From: JAWXBK01 sp034439975
GTDB taxonomy: Bacteria > Pseudomonadota > Alphaproteobacteria > Dongiales > Dongiaceae
DNA: 64,000 nt
Direction of reading: 5' to 3'
Assembly: GCA_034439975.1 (NCBI GenBank)
Contig: JAWXBK010000041.1
Span: 5,342 to 69,341, forward strand
Shown here: positions 8,175 to 15,667 of the stretch, in pieces
Layout: every line of letters begins with the position of its first letter
How positions within the stretch are numbered: the stretch's first letter is position 1
Translations under genes and position numbers: made by a program
The notes under the pieces: model-generated
Told to the model about the DNA's origin: nothing
The model's input: only the letters and a program-made list of their open reading frames with translations
The model's database searches: none

Positions 8175-9056
8175 TCAGTTCGCGCTGCAATAGCCCTCGG
8201 TGGTTCCGGTCCGGACCTCTGCGAGCTGTCCGAACCCGTATTCCTCGAGAATTGCGGCGTAAGTGCCGTCCTCGATCACCTCGTTCAAGCCCTCGTTGTA
8301 CGCATCACGCAGATCCGCATTGTCCTGGTGAAAGATCGCACCGGTGCAGAACAGCGGCAGGTCGGTGGCCTGAACGACCGCAGTAAGTTCCGGCTGATCG
8401 GACTTGTTCTGGGAATCGAGGGCGCCAAGCATATCAACCGCCACCACATCGACACGGCCGTCCTGCAGCATTTTCATGCCGCTTTCCTTGTCCGGCCAGT
8501 AGATGATCTTGTCCTGGGACACGCCGGCGTCCAGAGCGTACTGCTCATAGACACATCCGCCGCAGAGCGCGATCCGAAGGCCCTGATCGGCGACGTCCTG
8601 ATATGTGCTGACCGAGCCTTCGAGGTCCTTGCGAATGATAAAGGATTCCGCGAGGCACAATACGGGTTCAGAGAATGCAACCGATGCGCAACGCTCTGGC
8701 GTAATGTAAAGTGCCGCTCCGCTAGCGAAGGTCGCGCGCTTCGCCTGAACGGCCGGAATCAGCGCGCTATAGTCTACGACCTGACTTTCGACGGTTTCGA
8801 CACCCATGCGCTGCAGCACGGCGCGATCGATGTCCGGGCTGATGCCACTGACTGTGCCATCGGCGTCGACGATCATGATCGGCGTGTAGTTGGATACCGC
8901 GATTGTCGCGGCACTCTCCGATTGAACCTCTTCCAAGCTCGATTGCGCCATTGCATCGGAAAGATCTGCGAATGCAAAGGCAGATACTGCGGCCATGACG
9001 GCGACAATGTGACGACGGCAACCTGACCTGTCCTGACGGACGTAAGTGGTACCCAT
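8175..9056 (-). CDS. ABC transporter substrate-binding protein, polar amino acid/ectoine type (EhuB-like)
   Basis: 293 residues from ATG 9056, which has GGGAGGA seven bases upstream; longer in-frame starts lack this. A basic N-terminus then a hydrophobic run ending at DAMAQS is a signal peptide, so the mature protein is periplasmic. The rest is a SBP_bac_3 two-lobe binding fold (ISPDIDRAVLQRMGVE; DVVAVDMLGAL). It contains several extra cysteines (CASVAFSEPVLC, CGGC, C near the end), which is unusual for the family and may form disulfides. First gene of the importer operon; motif copy 3 lies about 100 bp upstream. Confidence 0.92.
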   Translation of the reverse strand: MGTTYVRQDRSGCRRHIVAVMAAVSAFAFADLSDAMAQSSLEEVQSESAATIAVSNYTPIMIVDADGTVSGISPDIDRAVLQRMGVETVESQVVDYSALIPAVQAKRATFASGAALYITPERCASVAFSEPVLCLAESFIIRKDLEGSVSTYQDVADQGLRIALCGGCVYEQYALDAGVSQDKIIYWPDKESGMKMLQDGRVDVVAVDMLGALDSQNKSDQPELTAVVQATDLPLFCTGAIFHQDNADLRDAYNEGLNEVIEDGTYAAILEEYGFGQLAEVRTGTTEGYCSAN

Positions 9057-9156
9057 TGTGGAATCCTCCCAAGCTTCGTTCTTGTCGATACCTTCCGATT
9101 CCGCGGCGGTCGACATAGCACACAAGAATGATGGGGGCTTTGCCGATAATTTTTCA

Positions 9157-9180
9157 ATTCAGAAATATAGGGAAATTAAT
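9157..9180. promoter_or_regulatory. Putative LysR-regulator binding site (copy 3)
   Basis: ATTCAGAAATAT, six variable bases, then ATTAAT, about 100 bp upstream of the binding-protein start at 9056. It has the same layout as the copies at 3482 and 5851. The region from 9057 to 9361 holds no gene that I can support; besides this site it contains an AT-rich stretch and an imperfect repeat at 9241. Confidence 0.55.
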
Positions 9181-9240
9181 AAGATTTACTTATTAGAAGA
9201 ATAGTTGGGATATGCCAGCCTGTAAGGACTTCTACATTTC

Positions 9241-9270
9241 CCACATTCCGATGTTATGCGGATCTAATTC
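9241..9270 (+). repeat. Imperfect 30-bp direct repeat, left copy
   Basis: Matches 10852-10881 at 24 of 30 positions in the same orientation, and all six differences are transitions. The central block is TTCCGATGTTATGCGGATC. The two copies bracket the methyltransferase and DUF1993 genes. Origin unknown; see findings. Confidence 0.5.
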
Positions 9271-9361
9271 TCTTCCAAATGGCAGCTCTCTTGAAGCTAA
9301 ATTCAGGGCCGGGGACAAGAGTGGTTACATAAGGGGTGGCTGCGTGATTGGGGTTCGGTCA

Positions 9362-10024
9362 CTAGTCTTTGCGCCAAACAGTGGCGAGCCAGGGTTGCTT
9401 GTCACGGGGCAGCCCCGGTGGACGGTAGTAATGCCGTATTTCGGAAAATCCCGCAGCGGTGACATAGGCGCGCCAGGTATCAAGATTGAAAAAACAACAA
9501 TAGCGTCCATCGCTCAGCCCCTCTTCATTGTTCCCCCGTGGGTTTGAACAGAAAAGTACGCCTCCGGCGCGCAAGGACGCGTAAAGTTCGCGCAATACCC
9601 TCGGCAACTCTTTGCTCGGAACGTGGAACAGCGAAGCGTTTGCAAACACACCGTGGAAATGGGTCTTGGGCAAGGCCATCGCAAGAAAATCCTGGTGGAG
9701 GACTTCGCACCCGGAGTTGGAGCGCGCCATTGACACGAATTCTTTCGACCAGTCCAAGCCCACGGCATTATGTCCCAATGCACGAAAATGGCAGAGGTCC
9801 CTACCTGGCCCACAACCTAGATCAAGGATGGAGTAAGGGTGATCGCCCTCGATCGCGTCCAGGAGCGCGGCATAGTTTTGGGTGACATCGTGATCCCGCG
9901 TGCCAATCCAGAACGTGGGGGCGATCCGATCGTAGTGGGCGATGGTAAGATCGGAAAATGAACGCGACTGCCCGCTGTTGATTCGAGATGAATTCGTGGC
10001 AGCTCCATCCGTCCGCTTACCCAT
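9362..10024 (-). CDS. Class I SAM-dependent methyltransferase
   Basis: 220 residues from ATG 10024, which has AGGAGCAAGAGG upstream; an in-frame start at 10087 would add 21 poor residues. Motif I is ILDLGCGPGRD with the following acidic GLDWS, and the later ANASLFHVP and LRAGGVLFCSNP segments fit the Methyltransf_11/25 fold. Substrate unknown; small-molecule methylation is most likely for this type. It stands alone, with no operon partner, at the left border of the patchwork region next to the tRNA gene. Confidence 0.85.
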   Translation of the reverse strand: MGKRTDGAATNSSRINSGQSRSFSDLTIAHYDRIAPTFWIGTRDHDVTQNYAALLDAIEGDHPYSILDLGCGPGRDLCHFRALGHNAVGLDWSKEFVSMARSNSGCEVLHQDFLAMALPKTHFHGVFANASLFHVPSKELPRVLRELYASLRAGGVLFCSNPRGNNEEGLSDGRYCCFFNLDTWRAYVTAAGFSEIRHYYRPPGLPRDKQPWLATVWRKD

Positions 10025-10269
10025 ACCTCTTGCTCCTATGCCACCGAGACCCTCGTCATGGGCTGTCGCCGGTTCGCCGGGCAACATGGTAGGCCGATCC
10101 GTTTGCTATCGTCGAATAGGCAGTGTCGGACTAAATCGAGGCAGGTTCTTCGCGACCATTGATTTCGCCGCATTTTTAAGGCTCGATCTGAGCGGTTCGA
10201 TGGCCGTTCCAAGTATTTGGAATTCTACTCTTACAACGCCGCCCCGCCCACTCACAATTAGAGGGTTAT

Positions 10270-10788
10270 ATGATCTACGAACTTGTCGTCCCACAGTTCA
10301 CCAAAATGCTGGGGAATCTGCTGGCCATCTTGGATGAGGCCAAAAAATACGCGGCAGAGAAGCAATTCGATGTCGGTATTCTTCTGCAATCGCGCTTGGC
10401 GCCGGATCAGTTCAGTCTGATGCGTCAGTTGCAGGTCGCCTGCGATACGGCAACGCTAGGCGCCGCCCGGCTGACCGATACCGAAAAGGTTGCCCCGGCG
10501 CACGCCGATACCGAGCAAACCCTTAGCGAAATCGAGGCACGCATCAAGAGCGTCATGTCGTATCTGCATACTCTCACACCTGCGGATTTTGCCGTCGCGG
10601 CAGAGCGACGGATTTCCCAACCTCGCTGGAAGGGAAAAACACTTTCTGGCCAGGAATTCCTGATTCAGCATGTTATCCCAAACTTGTATTTCCACGTGAC
10701 AACGGCCTACGCGATCTTGCGTCACAACGGCGTAGAGGTGGGCAAGAAGATCTATCTGGGGGACATGCCCTATCGCGAGGCAGCGTGA
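10270..10788 (+). CDS. DUF1993 domain-containing protein
   Basis: 172 residues, full length for DUF1993. The family traits are the N-terminal helix beginning MIYELVVPQFTKML, the segment PDQFSLMRQLQVACDTA and the C-terminal NLYFHVTTAYAILRHNGV. It is predicted to be an all-helical cytosolic protein of the DinB-like four-helix type; no enzymatic function is established. A ribosome site, AGAGGG, precedes the ATG. It is transcribed away from the methyltransferase gene and lies between the two 30-bp repeat copies. Confidence 0.85.
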   Translation: MIYELVVPQFTKMLGNLLAILDEAKKYAAEKQFDVGILLQSRLAPDQFSLMRQLQVACDTATLGAARLTDTEKVAPAHADTEQTLSEIEARIKSVMSYLHTLTPADFAVAAERRISQPRWKGKTLSGQEFLIQHVIPNLYFHVTTAYAILRHNGVEVGKKIYLGDMPYREAA

Positions 10789-10851
10789 CTGACCGGCCCC
10801 CACCGAGTGGTCCAGTTCAAATGTTAGTTCGGGGCGGGAACTTCCTGCTTC

Positions 10852-10881
10852 TCATACTCCGACGTTATGCGAATCCAATTC
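10852..10881 (+). repeat. Imperfect 30-bp direct repeat, right copy
   Basis: Central block CTCCGACGTTATGCGAATCC. Same orientation as the copy at 9241-9270, 24 of 30 identical with only C/T and A/G changes. Lies just after the DUF1993 gene and before the phage-like genes. Confidence 0.5.
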
Positions 10882-10889
10882 GAGAAATG

Positions 10890-11342
10890 TTAACCCTTCT
10901 CTGGACGGCTGCGTGAGTTGATCGCATCCCGCAGGCATCGGATTTCCTGCAGCACCTGATCCATCGGCCCAGGGTCGATTCCAAGGTCGCTGCCATCCCT
11001 CCATCGGCCAAGATGCCCGTCCCGATGGCGCCCCCAAATAGCGTGAAAGATGTCATGGCGCTGCTTGGCCACCATATCGACACGATCGATCAGCGAAATC
11101 AGTGCCGTCTCAGTGGCAAAGCGCTTCCGAATTTCACAGCACCATTTACCCAGCTGATCGCTTTTATTCTCACGCTCCCATTCCTCGATAGTGGCACCTT
11201 CAATTCGTTTGGTTGCCAAGTAAACCTCTCTTGTGAGTTGAGCGAATGCAATACCGATCTGACCGACCAGCAGTGCAACGTCCTCAGGCCAATCATCCGC
11301 TAGCGCAATTAGAATTGGTGACTTACTTTGCTTCAAATTCAT
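10890..11342 (-). CDS. Hypothetical small helical protein with R-x4-H motif
   Basis: 150 residues, mostly helical by composition, no signal peptide or membrane segment. I do not recognise a named family. The C-terminal part contains KQRHDIFHAIWG, an R-x4-H arrangement followed by a Trp, which recalls HEPN-type helical proteins, many of which are RNases in toxin or abortive-infection systems; this is a motif resemblance only. It follows the terminase small subunit gene by about 50 bp on the same strand. Its base composition is lower in GC than the housekeeping genes, consistent with acquisition. Confidence 0.55.
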   Translation of the reverse strand: MNLKQSKSPILIALADDWPEDVALLVGQIGIAFAQLTREVYLATKRIEGATIEEWERENKSDQLGKWCCEIRKRFATETALISLIDRVDMVAKQRHDIFHAIWGRHRDGHLGRWRDGSDLGIDPGPMDQVLQEIRCLRDAINSRSRPEKG

Positions 11343-11394
11343 CGTGAACTCATGTGGGTGGAGTTTGAGCCAGAGGTCTTGGAAACCATTGGGC

Positions 11395-11856
11395 TCACCG
11401 ATTGCTATTCTTGATTATATCAAACAGCGTCGGCTCTGGCTCAGTGGGCACAGCGATCCGACTTCGGCTCGCCGGTGTCAGCCCGAATTCCGATGCAATC
11501 CGCATCATGATTTCCGCCTGTTTGTTGGCGATTGCCAGATAGGGCGACTGCATCGGGTAACCCGACGGCGATTTGACCATCGTTCCGTATTTGCGAATCG
11601 CGGAGATCGACTCGACCCATAGTGAGTAGGCCTCGCAGTAGGTCGCAAGAGCCACCCGATCGAGATTGGTCAACATCTTCAAATCCGCAAGTTCGCTGAC
11701 AATCCGTTGCCACTCAGTCTGCGCCGCAGGACTTAGTTCCGCCGGGCATTCGGGCACGTTCGCCAGTGGCCGCGGCTCAAGGTGATTGAGTGACCGCTTC
11801 CCCGGATTTCCGTTTATCACTTTCAGCCGCGTCGGCTTTGGTTTTCGACCGCGCAT
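11395..11856 (-). CDS. Phage terminase small subunit, P27 family
   Basis: 153 residues from ATG 11856 with AGGGTGA upstream; a GTG at 11865 is possible. The N-terminus RGRKPKPTRLKVINGNPGKR and the central region with LADLKMLTNLDRVALATYCEAY are typical of P27-type small terminase proteins, which recognise phage DNA and guide the large subunit in packaging. No large terminase, portal or capsid gene follows; the next gene is the small hypothetical one. It is therefore an orphan remnant of a prophage. It overlaps or abuts the DNA methylase fragment upstream, as in many phage genomes. Confidence 0.88.
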   Translation of the reverse strand: MRGRKPKPTRLKVINGNPGKRSLNHLEPRPLANVPECPAELSPAAQTEWQRIVSELADLKMLTNLDRVALATYCEAYSLWVESISAIRKYGTMVKSPSGYPMQSPYLAIANKQAEIMMRIASEFGLTPASRSRIAVPTEPEPTLFDIIKNSNR

Positions 11857-11861
11857 CGACG

Positions 11862-12266
11862 TCACCCTGCTCTCTTGATGGGCGCGACCGGCACGATCGC
11901 GCTGCGGTCACGAAAAGTCTTCCGTGGCGCAGCAGGGCCCGTCGGCTGCGGTTTTGTGATTTCGCTGGCAGCGAAGGCCAATGCGCCGTCGGTGAGGCGC
12001 TCGGTGGCGATTTCAGCGAATGAACTCCCATCGGGCCCGAGCATGGCTTCGGCGCCGGTGAACGCTTGCCAGCGCCGGACGGCCACGTCGACGTAAAGGG
12101 GATCCAGTTCCATCCCGGCGCAGACCCGCTTCGTCGTCTCGGCGGCGATCACCGTCGTGCCGCTGCCTAGAAACGGGTCGTAGATCGCCTGACCCGGGCT
12201 GCTGTTGTTCAGGATCGGCCGGCGCATGCATTCAACGGGCTTCTGCGTGCCGATCGAGCCGCAATA
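11862..12266 (-). pseudogene. DNA (adenine-N6 or cytosine-N4) methyltransferase, C-terminal fragment
   Basis: Only the final part of a phage-type site-specific DNA methylase remains: GTQKPVECMRRPI, the SAM-binding motif I DPFLGSGTT, then ELDPLYVDVAVRRWQAFTG. In the full enzyme the DPPY catalytic motif and target-recognition region precede this segment; they are missing. The frame opens artificially up to about 12290, but homology-like sequence stops near 12260, where an oppositely oriented helicase fragment begins. It cannot methylate DNA on its own. Probably part of the same phage remnant as the terminase gene. Confidence 0.75.
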
Positions 12267-12980
12267 GAAGAGGCTGCGAGGTCTGACCACGCAGAGTTAC
12301 CGGGTACAAAGACTTGGGAGCACAATGCTGGCAATGACAGTAACGCCAATGATCGTATCCGCGACGAAGAGGAACTCAGCGAAGCAGGCGAACGGGATAA
12401 CGACGATTTCGACAGTAACTTAGATGAGACTTTGTCCAACCGCAGCGCCCGAGGTAGCTCGGATTCACCGGCGACCAGCGGGACTGCGCGAGCAATGACT
12501 GCCCTTGGGGCTTCGTGCGACCCGGACCGCTTCTATGAAGCGGCATATGGTTCACAGTTAAAGGTCTTGGCAGCGGCCATGATCGATGCTGAGGGGCCTA
12601 TAACGTTTAAAAGGTTATGCGACCGGATCGCACGGGCACATGGATTCCAGCGGACTGGGCGGCAGATTCGTAGCACCGTTTGGGCGGCCTGCAGGCGCCT
12701 GCGTACTAATGTTGCAACACCAGATGGTCACAAAGTTTTCTGGCCAAACGGCGTGCCACCCCAGGATTTGACAAGTTACCGAGGCCTCGGGATCGAGGGC
12801 GAACGACGGGAGTGGCGCGAGGTTCCCTTTCCAGAAAAGCTCTGGCTCGTGCAAAAAATATTGGAACGTAGAAGTAACGACCCGATCCGGACATTAGCCG
12901 AAGAGATCGGAGTCACACGCGTCACCACGCAGTTCCGGATCGAGATCGAGAAACTTATACGACACCTTGATCGCGGTTAG
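12267..12980 (+). pseudogene. C-terminal remnant of a DUF3320-type (DUF4011) superfamily 1 helicase
   Basis: The frame is open without a good start from about 12265. It first gives an acidic linker (RDEEELSEAGERDNDDFD at about 12357-12410) and then a DUF3320-like tail: FYEAAYGSQLKVLAAAMIDA, EGPITFKRLCDRIARAHGFQ and TGRQIRSTVW. Large proteins ending this way combine an SF1 helicase with a nuclease-like region and are common in defence islands. Helicase and nuclease parts are absent here, so it is a decayed relic. A TTG at 12432 could start a 182-residue product but has no clear ribosome site. Confidence 0.65.
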
Positions 12981-13330
12981 ATTCGGAAAACAGGGATAGT
13001 TAGATCAGATTGCGCAAGGTCGCGGTGCAAGTCTTTCATCCGCAGACGGCATAACGCCGTCTGACTTTTGTTTCGGTCTAAGTATCTGTCGCTGCGCGAT
13101 GCAGTCTTCGAAAAATAGTGTGTTTCGACACTGGAACGTGAGCGATTTCGATAACTTAGAATCCGTTCTACCCTAGCAAGGTCCAAAGCCGCAGAGAAAA
13201 TCCGTCTATGGAGAAGACTCTAAGGCAACTCATGAAGAGGATCAGTCCATAGGTAATCGCAACAATTCCCGCCGATCCGCGCGATGCCAGGCTGCCTGAA
13301 CCAGCTAGAGAATGACGGGCTATAGGGAGT
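12981..13330. other. Gene-free stretch between helicase remnant and tRNA-Ser
   Basis: 350 bp with no supportable gene on either strand; the open frames are short and have no family resemblance. It holds one perfect hairpin (13043-13063). Its composition is mixed and less GC-rich than flanking core genes, consistent with the degraded right end of an element inserted next to the tRNA 3' end. I see no intact integrase and no obvious repeat of the tRNA 3' end. Confidence 0.5.
13043..13063 (+). terminator. Hairpin, possible terminator after helicase remnant
   Basis: CAGACGGC-ATAAC-GCCGTCTG: an 8-bp perfect stem with a 5-base loop, followed by ACTTTTG. The T-run is short and interrupted, so termination would be weak; it could also be a protein-binding dyad. 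Confidence 0.4.
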
Positions 13331-13420
13331 TGGCGGACGGGGGGAGATTCGAACTCCCGATACCCTTGCAGGTATGCCGCATTTCGAGTGCGGTGCATTC
13401 AACCGCTCTGCCACCCGTCC
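13331..13420 (-). tRNA. tRNA-Ser (anticodon CGA)
   Basis: The minus-strand transcript is 90 nt, beginning GGACGGGTGGC and ending GTCCGCCA. The acceptor stem GGACGGG pairs with CCCGTCC, the discriminator base is G as usual for tRNA-Ser, and CCA is encoded. The anticodon arm is CCGCA-CTCGAAA-TGCGG, giving anticodon CGA for UCG codons. A long variable arm (TACCTGCAAGGGTA) and the TTCGAAT of the T loop confirm a class II serine tRNA. tRNA 3' ends are frequent integration sites, and the phage and helicase remnants lie exactly on its 3' side. Confidence 0.97.
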
Positions 13421-13744
13421 GCAGGCTCTTCGGCATGATCCCGGCCGACATGGTTGTCGTCGGCGCGGGTGAACGGACACCAGCGAACCGGCGTTCAACC
13501 GATCGAGGGGCCGCCCTTTCGAAGCGGCGCGGACCCTAACGAATTAGCTCCCGGTGGACAAGCAGTACCGGCCGCCCTGTTCCCCTTCTTGGGCTGGTCT
13601 TGAGCCTGTTTTTGGTCACATTCTCCGGCGCGTTCTCAGCAGCTCCCGCCGCATCGGCCGCGCGGGCTTGCCGGCAGCGGCGCGGCCCTGCGATATCCCT
13701 TGTGCCACCGCCGCACCCCGATTTGCCCCGACCGGAGAGCTCCC
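13421..13744. other. Gene-free stretch between tRNA-Ser and SDR gene
   Basis: 324 bp holding the upstream regions of the tRNA (minus) and the SDR gene (plus). No supportable gene. A ribosome site, GGAG, precedes the SDR ATG at 13745. I see no consensus promoter strong enough to call. Confidence 0.5.
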
Positions 13745-14515
13745 ATGCCAACCGCAAGAACCGCCGCTTCCGAGCGTCCCCTCGCCGGCCGCCGCGCCCT
13801 GGTCACGGGTGCCGGCAGCGGCATCGGCCGCGCCACCGCCCGCCTGCTCGCATCGGCCGGTGTGCGCGTCATCGTGCAGGATATCGATGCGGGCCGCACC
13901 GATGCGGTCGCGCGCGAGATCGCAACCGCGGGCGGCATCGCCGAGCCTGCCGCCTGCGACGTGGCCGACGAAGCGGCATTGCGTCGCGCGGTCGATGCCG
14001 GCCCCGCCGTCACGCTGCTGGTCAACAATGCCGGCGTCGGCAGCCCCGATCGCACGATCGAGGCGATCGACCGCGCCTCGTGGCAACGCATGTTCGACTG
14101 CCATGTCTGGGGTGCGCTCGCCGCGACGCGCGCCGTCGTCGCTGGCATGAAGGACGAGCGCTTCGGGCGCATCGTCAACATCGCGTCCAATCGCGGCCAG
14201 GTCGGCTGGTCCGACGGGTCGCATTACAACGCGGCAAAATCGGCGCTGATCGGTTTCGCCAAATCCTGGGCGCGCGAACTGGCACCGCACGGGATCCTGG
14301 TCAACGCGATCGCACCGGGCGTCGTGCGCACCGCGATGACGTTGCGTCATGGCGAAGCGGCCATCCAGGAAGAGGCCGATCTTAATCTGCTGAAGCGCGC
14401 CGCCGAGCCGGAAGAGATCGCTGCGGTCGTGCGCTTCCTGATGGAGCCGACCGGAAACTTCATGACCGGGCAGGTTCTCTGCCCGAATGGCGGCGATCCG
14501 GTTGTCGGAATCTGA
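13745..14515 (+). CDS. SDR family oxidoreductase
   Basis: 256 residues from ATG 13745, chosen for its GGAG site. The Rossmann cofactor motif TGAGSGIGRA is near residue 21, followed by NNAGVG, the catalytic Ser region NIASNRG and the Y-x3-K pair in SHYNAAKSAL. The classical short-chain dehydrogenase fold ends with GQVLCPNGGDPVVGI. It is probably NAD(P)-dependent on a hydroxy or keto acid or sugar-type substrate, which is not identifiable. It is followed on the same strand by the Ntn hydrolase and EamA genes, a likely small operon. Confidence 0.9.
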   Translation: MPTARTAASERPLAGRRALVTGAGSGIGRATARLLASAGVRVIVQDIDAGRTDAVAREIATAGGIAEPAACDVADEAALRRAVDAGPAVTLLVNNAGVGSPDRTIEAIDRASWQRMFDCHVWGALAATRAVVAGMKDERFGRIVNIASNRGQVGWSDGSHYNAAKSALIGFAKSWARELAPHGILVNAIAPGVVRTAMTLRHGEAAIQEEADLNLLKRAAEPEEIAAVVRFLMEPTGNFMTGQVLCPNGGDPVVGI

Positions 14516-14587
14516 TGGGCGAATTCGGCTGGGGAATCCGACCGGCGCTGCCTTGCGTCGGGCGCATCGCGACGCCACTCTAGCGCC

Positions 14588-15667
14588 ATGCAATTCGACT
14601 GGCCGCATCTGCCGACCATTCCAGTCCACGATCTGACGCAGGCGGGCGCCGCCGGCATGGCGGCACTGGCTGCCGCCGAGCCCGCGCGCATGGGCGATCT
14701 CGTCGGCATCGGCGAGGCCACTTATCCGGCCTGGCTGCTCGATTTCGGCGATCGCCGCTCGTGCCGCTGGCTCAGGAAACAGCACAATCCCTATCTCGGC
14801 GAGCTCGACCGGATCGCGGCCAGCGGCCTGCCGGCACGCGGCCTCTATATGCTCAATCTCTCCTACGAATGGGGCTGCACAACGGGTGCGGGCCTTTCGC
14901 CCTCGGCCGATGTGCCGCACATGCTGCGCACGCTCGACTGGCCGTTGGCGGGCCTCGGTCGCAATCTGGTCGTCGCCAAACTCGCTAGCGAACATGGCGC
15001 CTGGCTCAATCTGACCTGGCCCGGATTCGTCGGATCGCTGACCGGCCTTGCACCGGGACGGTTTGCCGCCGCGTTCAATCAGCCGCCGATGCGCAGGCGG
15101 CTCGGCTGGCTCGGCCCCGACTGGCTGATCGAACGGTTGCGCATCGGGACCAGCCGCGCTTTGCCACCCGCGCATCTGCTGCGCCTCGTTTTCGAAACCT
15201 GCGCCGATTTCGCGGCGGCAAAACGCATGCTCAGCGAAACGCCGATCGCGATGCGCGCCTTCTTCGTTTTGTGCGGCACCAAACCGGGCGAGATCGCGGT
15301 CATCGAGCGCACCGAGACGCGCGCCTACGAGCATACGGAAGAAGAAGACAGCGCGCGCTGCGCTGCCAATCATTGGGTCGCAGCCGCGCTCGGCGGTCGG
15401 CAGCGCAGCCAGTGGAGCGAAGATCGCCGCCGCGCCATGCTGGCGGAACTGAACGGGGGGCGGCGGGAGTTCGCCTGGCTGGTACCGCCAGTGTTGAACG
15501 AGCTCACGCGGCTTGCCGCCGAAATGGAACCGGCGAGCGGCCGATTGCTGCTGCAGGGGTTCGAAGCCGACGGGCCGGCAACGCGCGTGCTGCGGCTCGA
15601 TTGCTCGAGCGATACGCCGGACAGCAACCAGGGGAACCATGAGTTCGATCGCCGCCGGCGCGCCTGA
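14588..15667 (+). CDS. Acid ceramidase/NAAA-like linear amide C-N hydrolase (Ntn fold)
   Basis: 359 residues. The middle segment YEWGCTTGAG, then MLRTLDWPL and GRNLVVAKLASE, resembles the Ntn-hydrolase core of acid ceramidase and N-acylethanolamine amidases. There an internal Cys (here in GCTT) becomes the nucleophile after self-cleavage, and the R-T-L-D-W stretch lines the active site. The N-terminal about 90 residues would be the alpha peptide. The expected role is hydrolysis of an N-acyl amide. No clear signal peptide is visible. Its last 29 bp overlap the start of the EamA transporter gene, implying coupled translation and perhaps export or import of the product. Confidence 0.72.
   Translation: MQFDWPHLPTIPVHDLTQAGAAGMAALAAAEPARMGDLVGIGEATYPAWLLDFGDRRSCRWLRKQHNPYLGELDRIAASGLPARGLYMLNLSYEWGCTTGAGLSPSADVPHMLRTLDWPLAGLGRNLVVAKLASEHGAWLNLTWPGFVGSLTGLAPGRFAAAFNQPPMRRRLGWLGPDWLIERLRIGTSRALPPAHLLRLVFETCADFAAAKRMLSETPIAMRAFFVLCGTKPGEIAVIERTETRAYEHTEEEDSARCAANHWVAAALGGRQRSQWSEDRRRAMLAELNGGRREFAWLVPPVLNELTRLAAEMEPASGRLLLQGFEADGPATRVLRLDCSSDTPDSNQGNHEFDRRRRA

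Noticed and set aside
9212..9547. A possible 111-residue plus-strand gene
   Set aside because: Overlaps the methyltransferase antisense, with no ribosome site and no recognisable family.
12977..13186. A 69-codon minus-strand frame beside the helicase remnant
   Set aside because: No start signal or family resemblance, and it crosses the hairpin at 13043.
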